This document shows positions 1 through 14,035 of a DNA stretch of 64,000 bases, one piece after another. Numbering within the stretch: the stretch's first letter is position 1; each line of letters begins with the position of its first letter. Source of the stretch: Certhia americana (Eukaryota; Chordata; Aves; Passeriformes; Certhiidae); NCBI GenBank assembly GCA_018697195.1, contig CM031857.1, forward strand, positions 62,006,069 to 62,070,068, given 5' to 3'. Under the pieces are notes generated by a model. That model was not told where the DNA came from, ran no database searches, and was given only the letters and a program-made list of their open reading frames with translations. The translations under genes were made by a program, and so were the position numbers.

Positions 1-202
1 AAGTAATGTGCAGGCTGTTAACAATTTTACTTTGTTTTGTTGCTATTCCACTTGATTTGGTTGGGGATTTTTTTTAAGACTCAGGAATATCAAACACTTC
101 AGGGTGGCAAATAAAAATGTGGGTGTTTTTTACAGATACAGTAAGCAAAAATAAATTCACGTTATTTTTAAAAGCAGAAACCATAATAAAGCTATGTTAT
201 TT

Positions 203-217
203 CCCCCCCCCCCCCCC
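203..217 (+). repeat. Poly-C homopolymer (15 C)
   Basis: Fifteen consecutive C, followed by GG and then CCCC. This is unusual in so AT-rich a region. Its length is likely polymorphic or prone to sequencing error. Confidence 0.95.
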
Positions 218-1218
218 GGCCCCTTTAGCATGTAATTAATATTCTGTCCTTTGCATAGGTTCAGTTGAATAAAAAGTAGGCATGTTTCCAAAGTGGCATG
301 CTGGAAGCTATTATCTTTGCAGTGAAAAATACCAGCCCAAATTTGCAGTTTCCCATTGTCTTGGTATAAGACAGGTTAAAAAGCAACACTCTAAAATGAG
401 TTTCCTCCTTTGTTTTATTTAATCCCTTTCCAACAATAAGGAGAAAGGAAATACAAGCAGAACCTTGGCCTTCAGGAAAAACTGCCAGGACAGAGAGAGC
501 TCCCTGGTCCTCTGTGCCCTGACTTTAAAAGGGACTCTGGCAATGCCCCTCAGATTCTGGTTCTGGACATGGAGCAACGTCTTAAAAAAGCAGTAACCTT
601 TTTTTTCGGGGTGGCAGAGATAGATATGGAACAAATAACTCTTTGGGTTACCCGTGACAGCTACGAACTGTCAATACTATTTTCTCAAGTATCTTGAAGT
701 CTGAAATTTCCTTAAACTCTTAATTATCTATTGGTAATGTCAGCATATTAGAGCTTTTGGGTTGTTTTTCCCTTATAAGGTAGATCAGTTAAGTAGTGTC
801 AGCATTTTGTTCACGGATAATATGTTTAAGCAAATAGTTACTTTATTGAATATAGATGAACAGCTTGTTTGGCAGCTGTACAAGTTAAGTGGACAAAAGA
901 GGTTTGTTTTCTGGGGTAAAGAAGGAACACAGTGAAGTGACACAGTGAATTCATTGATGACAACATGTGAAAAATAATAGATTTTATGCAATCTATTCTA
1001 CTGCAGTGAGAGGTGTGATTCTGTGTCATCACTGCTGCTTTCCATTAATGAGAAAAAGTGTCAAAATGGACTTTTGACACTATCATTCCTAAATTCATAA
1101 TACCATTTTTTCTCGATGAACAAATATTTTCTCCTTTGGATATGTTTTGCAGTCTAGGAACTCATTATACATTAGCCTTCACAGCTGAAAACAAGAATAT
1201 CTATGAGGAAAGAACACC

Positions 1219-1259
1219 TTTTTTTTTTTTTTTTTTTTTTTTTTTTGGTGTGTGTGTGT
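1219..1259 (+). repeat. Poly-T (28) followed by (TG)n
   Basis: A run of 28 T ends in GG followed by about six TG units. No LINE or SINE body is recognisable next to the homopolymer, so a retroposon tail is not supported. The short open frames across it are chance products of the low-complexity sequence. Confidence 0.93.
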
Positions 1260-2601
1260 GGGTTTTGTGAAGTTTGAGTTTGTGAAAGCAAAGTCTGGGA
1301 ATGTCTTTTGGCAGAGGAATCTTATGCCTGAGCACGATAGAACAAAATTCAGTAAGGAGGGTCATGAAAAAGCAAAGATCTGGGAAATCCCTCATCCAGT
1401 TTCTGGTGTAGCTGTAGCATCCAGTATCATTTTACTGTGACATAGCTTACTTATGGCTGGTATCACTCAGATTTTAGAAGAGAAGTTCAGAGTTCCATAC
1501 TTGAACCAAGTTTTGAGCCTTTCTTCCTATTTTATTTCAGTTCTTTGCTGAGGTAGGTTCACTCCATTTTTGTTTTGAATGGTGGGAAAAGGAGAAAAAA
1601 TCAACAAGGAAATTAAATTATAGTACTGTGTATTTCACAGGACATAGTTCAGGTGCTATGTTATCATCATTTAAGACTCTTTATCACCAGGTCTTACTAT
1701 TTTATCTTTCTTTGTGCATTGTAATTCTTCCACAACATGTTTTAAAAAAATGAAATTGTTATACTAGCTAAGACATTACAGAATGCTTTTAATTTTTGCA
1801 ACATTTTCTGCTTTTACTTCAAGAAATTAGGTCTGCAAAACGATGTTTCTGAGCTAGTCCTCTATGTCTGTCATTGAAGATGACTGTACAGGCTATAAAA
1901 TATCGGATTATCTCACTTTTACAGAGTAATGGAAAAAACTCCATAGACATGAAATCCAAGTGTCTGCTCCTGCAGCAAATGTTGTCACAAGAAATTTTTC
2001 TTCTATTTTAACGCTACCTTAAAATAATATCCTCTTTTATAAAGGAACGCTAATATAAGTAGTTTCCATAATGGAATGTCAAATCTATTCTTAGAACTTT
2101 TTAGGAAAATGGTTCTACAACCTCTCTTTCTTTTGTTTGTTCCTGAACCAGACTGACTCAAATTTGTTCTTTGCCATACATTTTTTGAGCTTTCTTTGGA
2201 CTTCCTTCACTGTTTTGTCAGATCAGTGGGATCCAGTTTTCTCTGTACAGATTACACAGAGTCATGGTTATGTGGACTGAGAGGAAGATAAAGAAATAAT
2301 CTGACCAATTGAATTTTTTCCTGGGCTTACTTTCATATATTTACTTATGACAATGTTCTTCTGTTTCATTGGTTCCCAAATAAATTTGAAATAGCTCAAC
2401 AAGCTACTCCATCTTTAACTTTATCAAAGGGCTGCAGTTCAATATGTAGAAATCACCTTGGGGTTTCAGACTTTTACTAAAGACATCCTATAATGCATCA
2501 AGCAACAGTGGTTTAAACACCATGGAATTGTGAGAATTTTGAAACTGCATGTTAATTCTAGATAAGTGCTAACATATGTACTGTAAGTTACTTCAAAATG
2601 A

Positions 2602-2647
<46 letters not shown>
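2602..2647 (+). repeat. (AAT)n trinucleotide microsatellite
   Basis: About fifteen uninterrupted AAT units. A shorter AAT run lies near 7340. Confidence 0.97.
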
Positions 2648-4162
2648 GTCCTCAAATATGTTTGGGTTTTTTTTCATTTAGTAAGTGCCTCAAAGATCTT
2701 CAAAGATGTTTAAAATACAAATATGATGTTCTCTCAGTCTATGTATGAATGTAACTTGCATTTGGAGCATAGAAAACGTCAAGATAAATAAAGATATATA
2801 AATAAGTGTGCATAAGAGAATTGTACACTTGATCTCTGCTGGACAGGTCTCTTCTCAAGCTTGACATAAGTTTTTTATTAAACTTTGGGAGAAAACTCTG
2901 CATAACTCTCTTAATTCTTAAAAAGTTTTCCTATCCATCTTCCTCATAAGTAGTCTGTCGTCTTTCTCTTAGTACTCTTTCAGGGCTCAATTTAATTGTT
3001 TATTAACATAGCACCTCTGTGTTTGAGTCTCTGGAATATCTAAAACAACTGAAATTGTTCTTTCAGATTTGAAATTGCTTCTTCAGGTTTGACAGGATTT
3101 ATTATAAGGCTTTTGGATTAATGTACAAGGTTAGATACCTCAGCATATTAATAGCACCAAATAGGTTTATTTGGACAGATTTCTTTGCAACAAAATGTTG
3201 CAGTTTTCCTTTCTCTCCATTTGCCACTTTATTATGGGCATATAATCTCTAAACATTTTTTGCTGTCAGATATTATCTGTTGCTTTGAAACTAAAGACAA
3301 CTTCCACTATTTTTCAGTGACTTATATCTGATCTAGTCACTCAAAGAAGTATAGTATATGACTGAAAAGACAGTGCCTAAATAGATAGTGCCTGACACAC
3401 GTTTTCCCTTCGGTGTATGAAATGGAAGTCAAGAAAGAAAAATTGTTGCCATCAAGTTCAAGGCAACAGTGCTGTGGTAAAAGAAGTGAAACACATCTAC
3501 AATCATTCTTACTGAAATATAGTTACCTATTATTGTAAATTGTAAATAAATAATTTTTTAAGTACAGACAATTCTTTAAAATTAGAATATGATTTAAAAT
3601 GAAAAAACATAACATTAATTTTCAAAATAATTGACAAGTGTATGTGTTTGAGGAATATGCTTTCACATTATCAAGGCAAGCTATATCAACATCTACAATC
3701 AAATTTCACAGTGGGTTTCCTTTTGGGGGTAAAACTGTGAAAAAATCTTTTATATTTTTTTAAAGTGATTTACAGAAATCCATTTAAAACTCTATGGTGC
3801 TATGAAAACCATGAAATTCCAGTTTTCATAGTTTTGCCATTTATTCAAAAAGCTTATCTTCTGAAAGAATTATTAGCATTCGTTTTACCACTTTCATGTT
3901 GTAGGAGGAAAGGCTGTGAAGAAGCCTGATGCTGTGAAGGTTTTACATGCTATACGTTGGCTTATTATGATGGATAAAATTAAGTTCCTGTGTCATGACT
4001 ATGACCTGCCTAAAATCCATTATAAATGCAGAATAAGACCTAAAGAAATACTGTAACATACAGTCTGAATCATCTGGAACATTTTGAGCTTGTATTTCCA
4101 TTCTTAGACAATGGCTGAATCCCTAATCATAAAAACTATGTATTAAGGTTTTCTATTAGTTG

Positions 4163-4183
4163 GATATCAATTCAATTGATATC
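4163..4183. other. Palindrome, 10-bp arms, 1-nt spacer
   Basis: GATATCAATT, then C, then AATTGATATC: the arms are perfect reverse complements. The inner 15 bases, ATCAATT-N-AATTGAT, recur in a second palindrome at 32170-32190. Paired AATT half-sites could be recognised by a homodimeric homeodomain-type factor, but that is inference. Confidence 0.9.
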
Positions 4184-7024
4184 AAATATCAGCCATTATC
4201 AAAGCTTAAGAAATAACTAATGAAAATAATAATTGTGCCCCCACTGTAAAGTCTTTGAAAAGAAAGCAACACTCTAAGCCAAAACAAGGATAATGATTTG
4301 AGAAGCGACAGCAATGATAAAATCAGAAGGGAATTCACATATGAATATTCCTATGACAAGGGAAAATGCTGCTGGAAAGGAATGAGCCAGAAAAGGATGT
4401 GCAAGAAGCCAAGAAGTAAATAAATTAGAAACAGGAACTAATTTTCCAGCTTGATACCAAAATGGTTGTAAACTCTTTTTGTTCAAAGGTGTTTTATATG
4501 AGTTTTTTTCTGGTTTTGTCCAATTAATTTTTCTTATATTAGTATGCAATACATTTTTTATGTAATTTTTATTGTTTTCATTATCAATGTAGAAGTGATC
4601 TCACTTCACAAGGTATCCAAAAGTTTGGTATTTAGTCTAAACTAGTCTGTGGTAACCCTTTAGAAACTAGAGTTTATACCTTTGCAAAACTGTTGACCTT
4701 ATCTGTCTTAGGACACAGAAAATCAGCCTCTGTGTTGAAAATGAATTCTCTGTGAACAACATTTATAAAAATATTTTTTTTTAAATTTGTATTGTTATCT
4801 CAACATAAATGTTAATTTAACATTCTAAACTTGAGTGCTGCTTTGTCAGCATTTATGTATGCCAACATAGTTCATTCTGATTGCTGTTGGATGCTGATCA
4901 GTCACTCACAACATCCTCATGTCTCCATTCAGGCTAATGGCAAATGACTGAATTGTTTCTTGCCATCAGCAAGATGGAGAGAAAAAAAGGGAGGGTCCTT
5001 CAGCTCATGTAATGCAGTGATTATAACATACAGACATAAACTGCTCATTTGCAAGAAAAGTCAGAAGGCACTTCACAAAGACTGTCTCACCAGATTTGGA
5101 AAGAACATTGTTTCTTCGGGACTGTAGAATGCAGATACATTCAGTACTCAATGCTTTAAAATGAAAGAATTAAACACTGGAATACAGAAAGATATTTTTA
5201 TTAATTAACCCTGATTATTCCTACATTTGAATCAATTCTGAACATTTTCACCTTTTACACAGTGAATTCTCATTAATCTTGCTATGAAGCAGTAAGACCA
5301 ATGCTCATTATCTGCAATTACTATAATGTACAGGTAATTTAAAATATGGATCTAATAGATATTTACTATTAAAGGTGAAAAATCATGGGAGTGCATGAGC
5401 TGTTTTAAAACACAGATTTTACAAAAACTCCATTGATCTCATTGATATTAAATTTTGCAAGGGTTTCCAAGGTAGGGCTCGTACTTTTCTTTGAATACAT
5501 TTCATCGTAATGAATGCTTTTGAGCAATCAGGATGTCTTGATCTACACAGCTTCAGCTGAAAACTTTTTCTGATGAATCAAAAGGCTAAGAATGGGAATA
5601 TTTACATTTTTGAAGAAAACAAACAAAAGGTTCGGAGAACATTTTGTGGGGGGGCTCATAGAGATACTAGAAATACTGATAGAGGATAAATAAGAAGAAA
5701 CAAAAGCTGTAAAGTTAGGTTAACAAGCTGCTTTGAAACCAAAGTATATTTCTTATGTACTGTGTTCTTAAAAATATTTTTAACATTTCAACTAAAACAT
5801 TTGTTGACTTCTGAATACATAATTTACATATTTATTACCATTTCTTATTTAAGCTAATACTGATTTTCATCCAAATGCTTAGAATAATCTGTTGTCTTCT
5901 AATGTCTTTTCCTTGCTTGTTGTTTTTTCTTTTATTATTATTTGCAAATAAAAATTACAATTATGCTCGCTGTAAAGTTCCTGTTATGTTCCTCTAGGAT
6001 TAAAACCCCATACACAAAACCAAATACCATGAAACAAACCCAACCAATCAAGTAACAGAAACCAAATTAAACCCACAGACCCTATAAATAAGCACCTGTG
6101 AGCATTTATAACCACTTTGATGAAATTTGGCTTGGCATTTAAATTTCTCTCCCAGGGGAAGTTTGCATTTAAGTGTTTAAAAGCAAACCACTTTGTATGA
6201 TTTTAAATTATGGAGCTGCAGAAATGAAATTCTCAACATATCCACCTGTTTTCTGGAAATGGTAATTAATGATATCAGGTTGTATTTATGCCAGTGTCTT
6301 CAGTCAAATACTTCTTTGTGCTGGTGTCGTGTGAATAGGTAGATGTCCTCAGACCCTTTGTGTTTGATAACTCTCTTGGTGCCTCAGGAAAGCCTAGATC
6401 CTTGTGCTCAACCAGTCTGTCAGCATCCTGCTAAGAGGGCTCTGCTGAACTCTCTGCAGGATTGAAGGGCAATTTTCCTGACTTACTAAGGGACACACAC
6501 AAACAGAAAGACTTCCTCATGGGTCTCCACACACTTACGTGAGCATGTCACCCTCTGTCCATCACTGCTAGCACCCTTGAAGGACTAGCACTAAGAGTTC
6601 ATGGAATAACACTCTTCATTAATAAAATTGTAACAGTTTATGGTTTGAGGATTCCTGGTGAAAGTATCTGACTGCAAAAACATATTCAAAGTGATATCTG
6701 ATCTAACTAACTACTGTTAGCTTAAGATAATCATTCAGCACCCATGGAGATTGGTTCTTACCCAACAGGTGATACTATGAGAGAGAAGGCAGGCTCAGCC
6801 CATCAGCTGATGCCAGAAATTATAATGGAGTCTTCCCTGACTTCTCTCCATTCTAAACTTACTTTTGTAGTATTTCTTTACATTTGGCTGGAGCTTCAGT
6901 GACTTTATTCATACACCTTACTCATCAAGAGGTGATTGTACTTTGGAGGAAGATAATGTCAGTATTATGTCTGAGAAATCCTTGGGATGATGTGTGAATC
7001 AACACGGACAGATAACTAAGGGAA

Positions 7025-7330
7025 TATGTAGCGAAGATGGAGCTGGACTCTTCTCAACACGAAGAAGAGGACAATGGGAACAAATCTAAGTGCAGAAAAT
7101 TTTGTCTAAAAAACCTAAAAATTTTTTTTTTGCTGTTAGAGCTGCCAAATGCTTGAAAAAGATCACCTGGAGAGGTTGTGCATTCTCCGTTCTTGAGGTA
7201 TTCAAAACTGGGTGGATACAGCCCTGAGCCACCTATTCAAGTTCCCCCAACTAGGAGAAGAAGGATTAGGACTAGGCAATTTCCACAAGTTTCCCCCAAC
7301 CTCTTTCATTCTGTGATTCCATAGATCTAT
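7025..7330 (+). mobile_element. CR1 LINE 3' fragment, plus strand
   Basis: The segment follows the 3' part of avian CR1: the 'agatggagc...ctcttctca' block, the 'aaattttgtct' block, 'agaggttgtg...ctccgttcttgaggtattcaaaac', the 'gatacagccctgagc' block and the terminal 'cctctttcattctgtgattcc'. CR1 is the dominant avian LINE. It is normally truncated at the 5' end and keeps its 3' octamer repeats, as here. The copy is diverged, with a T homopolymer grown inside it near 7121-7131, and carries no usable coding sequence. Confidence 0.85.
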
Positions 7331-10300
7331 GGAAACATAATAATAATAATACATTGACTCCAGAATATTTTCTCAAATCCTCTTTTTTCTGAAAGCTAAC
7401 ATCAAAGTACTTGGATAGAAGTCAATCAATGTTACAAACTCAATCTCTGCCTTTCAAATCAGTAAAGTGTAGCATCTCAGGGAGAAGTAAAATATTCTTC
7501 CTATCTAAAAAAAGAATGAGACAAGCAAAGTAACTCTGAAAGTGAAAAGAAAATAATGCTGTTCTGACTCAAATAAAACTAAACTACATGATGCTTCCTT
7601 CTTTGATGCGTGCTGGATTTTTCTAAAGTGTTTTTGTGTTTTCATTCAAGATATATTTATATTGACACTATATCCTTTCTCAGGCAATATTTCAGAGAGA
7701 TAAGAGGTAATGTAAGCTCCTTTGGCCCAGAAACCTATACATTTTCTTTTTATTTGAATATATATATAGTTTTCGGAGTATTGTTGTGTTTTAGACTCAG
7801 AAAACTAGTTTTGACTTGAAGCTAAATTGTTGTAGAATCATGGGTATTACAATTTGGCAGTTACTGCATTAATAAAATCCTGTCCCTGAAATAATTTGCA
7901 ATTATATCAAAATCATTTGTTAATACTACTTATTCAGAGATTCAGCTTAAAAATCTAACAGGTATCTTTGAGGAAATAAGTATAGAGTAACTTGTCAGAG
8001 TAATATAAAATTTGGACATGGAATGCCTACAAATGAGGTTTTTCAGAGCCTTGCAGAGAAAATCAGAAACTTAGTATGCTTCTCACTCTTTAAATCCCAG
8101 AAGAGATAAACATTTCTTGCTCAATTAAGGTTCCTGCCATAGCAAAAAAAGGACTTTGTAGAATAAATTTGTTCAGTTGCTGTAATAGCTCGTTTTAATA
8201 GGACGCAGTTGAGAGTCAAATGTATTGCCTAATTATGGCATGTAGACATTATTATATGGTGGTTATTATATGTTAGCTTATTTTATTTAAGTGGAAAAAG
8301 GTTGTGGACTCATCCATTTTCCATTTTCTCCATAGAATATAAAAACATTAAGATATAATAAAGATTGAATAGTAGTGTAATATATTTTCTTCAAAAAATT
8401 AAGCTTTTTTACTACAAATACTACATGAAATTAGTGTTGAGTTCATTAATTGCTCTGAATATATCAGATAAAAGTGTGAGTTGTGAGGCAGAGCTCTCCT
8501 TTTTTGCAAGTCAGAGTGTTTATTGGTACAAAATAATAAAAAAATTATATCTCAATGTGTACATTAAAGAAAGGATTTATGACTTTCTACTTTGACTTGG
8601 GATCACCATGTGTTTTTCTCACTTTCAAAATACAATTCCATCTGTATTTCATCCTTCTCAGAAGAATATTTAAAATGAATATGAAAAAAGTGAAGTTATG
8701 TTACATTAATTTTATTAATTAATAACAACTATTTATTATTGGAAAAAGCTTGTTTTTTCTAAAATAATGAATATGTATATTTATACCATACTAAAACTAC
8801 TTTATTTTATATGCAATTAGCAGTTGGGATAAATTCTGTGTTTAGCTGTGGGTCGTGTCAGAATTTGAAACATCCTCTCTATTTTCCTGTAACTTATAAT
8901 AAATATAACGCAAGAAATGTAGTAAAGAACAGCACTGAAAACTTGGTTTGGAAGTTCTTTACTTCCAAAGCCAGCCTCAGAAAGGATTTGCTTTATTTTA
9001 CCAATATATTGGTCGATATGTTTGCATGATTTAGACAGTATGTATTTCCTGATGGGAGTCCCTGAGATACATCCCTCGCCTTAAAATATTTGTTTCTCTT
9101 TCCCCTCTACTGCATATTATTTTATCAATTAAAGTATTATCCTTAATATTATTAAATATTATTAATTAAAGATCATTCTTTGCTTATCTAAACATCAATC
9201 TATTGTGTAATTTTCCTAGTATGATCTAGGGTTCTTAGAGAAGCCTTTGAGAGAAACAGATTAAAACTGATAACATGTTTTAAAAAATAAAGAGAATCAT
9301 ATGAGCAAGTGAGTATAACTAAGCATATAATTGACTGAAATATATAAAAACAGAGGAATGGTCTAATCAATAATTGAGTTTAAATGTATATTTAATGTGT
9401 AATGAAATAATGCTAAGCATAGTTTAGTATATGTTTATATAGTACATATATACATAAAACAATAGCAACTCCAATGTTATGTCAGAGCCAAGACCCATTT
9501 AAGCCACCATCAAATCTGCAAACAGAGCCAGTATTCTATGTTTAGAGAAAGTATATGGAAAAAAATGAAACAGGAAAGATAAAGTTTTTCTCTCCGATAG
9601 TCCCTAAACTTCTGTCACAATTTCACTGTTATAAAATCAATTAAAAAAAAAAAAAAATCCTGAGCCCTCTTGCACCTAGCATAGTTAATGCTGCATAGAC
9701 TTGTCAAACTTCTCCTTCATTGCTTTTACAGCTTTCCACTTGGTCCTATAGAAATTGTTGCACAACTGACTTGTTGAATGAAGGGGAAAATTAAGATACC
9801 TGCCTTCCTTGAGATCTCAAAAGAATTAAGTTTCTATTGACTCTATCTATAATAGACTTTTAGTAGAGTGGAATTTTTTCAATTTAAATATAAGGACATT
9901 TTAAAGTGTGTGAAGAAATGTATTTGTGTTACTCTCTATCCAATGTAGATCAGCACAAAAACATTCTTACAATAAAAAGATGGGTCAGTTTTTTTTTCCC
10001 TTAGAAGAATAAGTACAGGACTAGGAAGCTACTTTGTGATATTCCTTGGAAGAAAAAAAAAACAATGAGAAAATATCCTACGTCTCTCTGCAGGAATTCA
10101 GGGAATCTTATTGTAATTTTTTTCCCCACCATATATGTATTTTATTGAATTAGAGTCTGGAAAAACATGCAAGAATTCTTTTCTTAGAATTTTCAATTAG
10201 CTGGAAAACAGCTCTCAACTCATAGCAAAAGAACAAGTTATCCTGGGACTTTAAAGTGTTTTTCTAGCTTTTGTAATTTGTATCCTGTATGTTCTGTACC

Positions 10301-13300
10301 AAAATGTATCTGGGCACCCTTCAGAATCTGTACCTTATCTCCACATGAAGCCTCATATTTTAGAAAGACAAGATAATTTGCTTCTTTAATACCTTAATAT
10401 TGATTATCATTAACCAATAATTTAATTTGTTAATGTATTCAATTCAGAAACTGAAAGCAGCAATGACATATTTTCAAGATTTTAGCTTGCAGTTGTTTTT
10501 TTCTTTTTGATTGGAGTTTTTTTCTGGTTTTGGGGGGGGTTCTAAACATGATTTTTCAAAATCTTAAATGCATAATGGTGATTAAGTACTCGCCACATTT
10601 CATTATTATAAAATCTTCAGGGCAAGGAAAGACAGGAGTGTGAGGACAAATCATTACATAAAGTTAGAAAGGATTCCTGCTCTCATACAGAAACAGAATG
10701 GACAACTTTTTCAATCCCAAAGTAGAAAAGCACAAACTTTTATGCTGTAGACATTTCCATCATAATAATTCTAGATAACATTTTAATTTCATAAAGATTA
10801 CAAACCTCGAAAATGCCACCCTATATTGGAAGTGATGACAGAATGTTGATTATAGTGTTGTGGCTGTGACCTTGCAATTACTGATGCTGCATACACCAGC
10901 TGTGATGAGTATCTATGAACACGAGTTGAGCTCCTGCCAGATTATGAGTAGGGCATAGAATTTTGCAGTCCATACCAGTGTGCTACCTACTCAAAATGAA
11001 ATGTATTTTCTTTATTATTTTGAATTTCCTTGTTTTTTGTTGTCGTTTTTGGGGGTTTTTTGTTGGTTGTGTTTTTGTGTGGCCTTTATGTTGTTTTTTT
11101 TGTTTTGTATAGTTTCTCCTAGCGATGAGTTCAATTGGACCTAAAAGTAGAGTATTAAAATGGCAACCTATATCTAAAATTTACACATGTATAGGCAAGG
11201 ATGTCTGCATATCTGCTTATGTGTCTGCATATGTGTCTTGACACACTGTCAAAAGTTTAATCAGTGTCTATTGCTTTGAAGCTGAGATAAATAGTGATTT
11301 TTGAGTAGAGAGGGAATTGAAGTCATAAGCATTGACCCATATTGAAACGTCTGGGTTGTAACTACAGAATAAACTCCTCATGAGTGAATCATGAGTGAAG
11401 CTGGTTTTCACTGTTTCAGAGAAAGAATTCAGTATTGTAGAAAATGAATGAGAAGACTTGTCTATTTGGTGCTATTTATTGAACAAGATGTGCATGCCCA
11501 TTATGATTTACACATGATAAGCTGAAATAATGAGTCACTGCTGAACTCAATGATCGCATTTATCCTAGCAGAACTCTATCATCTTCTGAACAGTTACTTG
11601 AAAGTTGAATTTGTACTATTGAAGTGTTTTATGTAGCAGTATGAGTTGTTTAGTATTTGGGTTTTTTTAGACATAAAAAACCTCAACCTGTTCTGAACAC
11701 CAGGCAACTTTGGAAGTCAAAACAGTGTGCTTTTTATTGTCTGCCTATTTATTTGTGCTACTGTTTGTTTGTCTGCTTATGGCAATTATTATTCTTGGAA
11801 TGAATGAACACTGAATACATTATATTCTAACCCTTAGAGCTTTATGCATCCTGGGTTTTATCTGTAAAGTTGCAAACAACCCAAATTTAAATACTGAACA
11901 TTAAAAATAATCCAGCTTGACTGTTTAAATTACTTATGAATCTCCAGTACATGCTCTCATGATTGTGTTTCCTTGTAAAATATTACCATATGAAATCAAA
12001 CAGACAATTAAAGTTCACAAATGTGGGGAAAATATATTACCAACATGACATTGTAATTTAGTGACAGATACTGTATGGTAACATTGTAATGGCCCACAGC
12101 CAGTGAATTTTTCTCTGCAGATGGTCCCTGCACCTGCAAGCTATTGGAAGGTACCATGTTTTGAATGCTATGTTTAGATCTCATGAGAAGGCCTTTTTTT
12201 GAATGTTAATGCAATGCCCAGAAATTTTAGCTTGTTGCAATTATTTCTACTGTGATGAGCCTGAGTTTTGTTTATTCCTCTTTTAAAAAGTGATCATGGT
12301 GGAAACTGGTGTTGCTAAAGGAGTGAAGTTTTAACAAACCATGGTATATGAGTAAAAAGAAAATAACAAAATTTCCAGTGGTTTGTGTATCACCATCACT
12401 GGCACTTGTTCATATTCAGTTCAACATGGATGTTACCTGCTCTGCTACCACTTAAAACCAACTATTTGAACTCATTTGGCACAAATTTCAGTAGTTACAT
12501 AACAGCACTCGAAGTGAGAAAAATCAAGTCTTTAATGTGTTATTGTTACATTGTAATGTTATTTCGGTATCAGTATGTTGTTTAAAAAACATACTTTGAG
12601 ATTACAAACTTATTGCATTTATGAATGCCCATTTAAAAGTCTATAAAATGTGCATTGATCTGTGCTTTATACTTTCCTATGTCATCTGTCTTCAGTGAGA
12701 ATGACCTGTTTCATACATGATGCTTGTATAGTACCATAAATAAAGTAATTAGCAAAATTAGTAACTAATCTTTCTTTTAACAGCCACATTTGATTATGCT
12801 ATTTCTGGACACTTTTGTCTTTTTATGCCTTTTAGACCACTTTATCAAGAATGGGGATTTGTAAATTGCTTATAACAAAAAATAATTTGATAGAGCTAGT
12901 TGAAGAATAGTTTTTAAACATTCAAATTTTGAACTTTTACATGTGAAAAATTTCTACAAAGTATTCAAATGTGGGGTTTTGGTTTTTTTTTCTTTTTTCA
13001 AGTGGCGGCACATACTTTTAGGGATGTTTTCCTTCAGAGAATGATGCTTTTATACAGTTGAAACATTAAAAGCATGTTATCAAATTTCTACACTTTTAAA
13101 ATGATTATAAGTTCTTTCCAGAGTACCTTGAAAATGTATTCAGTTCAATGTTAATTATAATTCTCACTTTGAATTTAATATGTTTTATTCATATATTGTA
13201 AAGTTCTTGGAAATGAGAAATCTTAAGTGGGCAGACAGGAGATTTTTTAGTACTATCATGATTTTCATTTCCTAAGCAAAGAGTGCAATTGCAGCTTTTG

Positions 13301-13720
13301 AAAGCATTAATGAGACCATATGCTTCCATTTTGGATTGGGAATGGCATTTATTATCCAAAGATCAACTGGAAAACCCAGCAGAACCCAAACGAGGGAGAA
13401 AAAAATGGCAGCCACTGCAAATCATTAGTCTCAGATCCAAAACATACTAGTCTGAGCTTTATTTTCTGGATCAGAAGTCAAAAAAGAAAGGAACTAAGGC
13501 AATAAGGACTGTGAAGATTTTCCGATAGTCTTGTTACTCACAGCCAGACCAAACACCTTTTGAACTGACAGCATTGTTTGTAGGAGAGATTCCTGAGAGA
13601 GCATAAACACATATAGCATTTAAGAAGCAGCAGCATTAAAACTGATGATGCATTATCTCTGAATGATTTTCAAGCTATTTTTATAGACAAGATATCTCAC
13701 TGGGATGAATTTTATGAGGT

Positions 13721-14035
13721 ATGTTCCAAAGGTCCAAAAACCTTGGTTCAAATCAGAAACTCTGCTGCTCATCGTCCACGCTATTTGTTGCACACAAAAG
13801 TCATGAAGAGATTGGTCAGGACAATGACAAAAAGCAGACAGATAGATTTCAGTTTTGGAATCATATGAACAAAAGTGTATATGATCAATTGATAGAGAAA
13901 GCAATCAGATTGATGCTGAACAGAGTGAAAATACAACTTCAACATATACCCAGAGGGCAGCATTCTCACATCCATGTTGTTAGAGGCATTAGTGTATGGA
14001 ACACAAGGTTTAACAAGGCAGGAAAATTATGCTAA
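13721..14035 (+). other. Unassigned 104-codon open frame, probably chance
   Basis: The frame starts with ATG and ends TAA. It lies in a purine-leaning stretch (about 13320-14040) that differs somewhat from the pyrimidine-rich flanks, and the opposite strand is also open for 83 and 64 codons. The translation has no signal peptide, membrane segment, zinc finger or other motif that I can name. It could be a scrap of an ancient retroelement or simply chance. I would not annotate a gene here without conservation or RNA evidence. Confidence 0.2.

Larger units (their letters stand above)
1..7024. other. AT-rich noncoding sequence, no gene seen
   Basis: I see no exon, RNA gene or recognisable transposon here. 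Open frames are at most about 91 codons, have no domain character and occur on both strands. The stretch holds a C homopolymer, a long T homopolymer followed by TG repeats, an (AAT)n array and a short palindrome, listed separately. Very old, unrecognisable repeats cannot be excluded by eye. Confidence 0.7.

Noticed and set aside
1219..1259. Poly-T as the reverse poly-A tail of a retroposed gene copy
   Set aside because: No processed-gene-like sequence or target-site duplication was found next to it.
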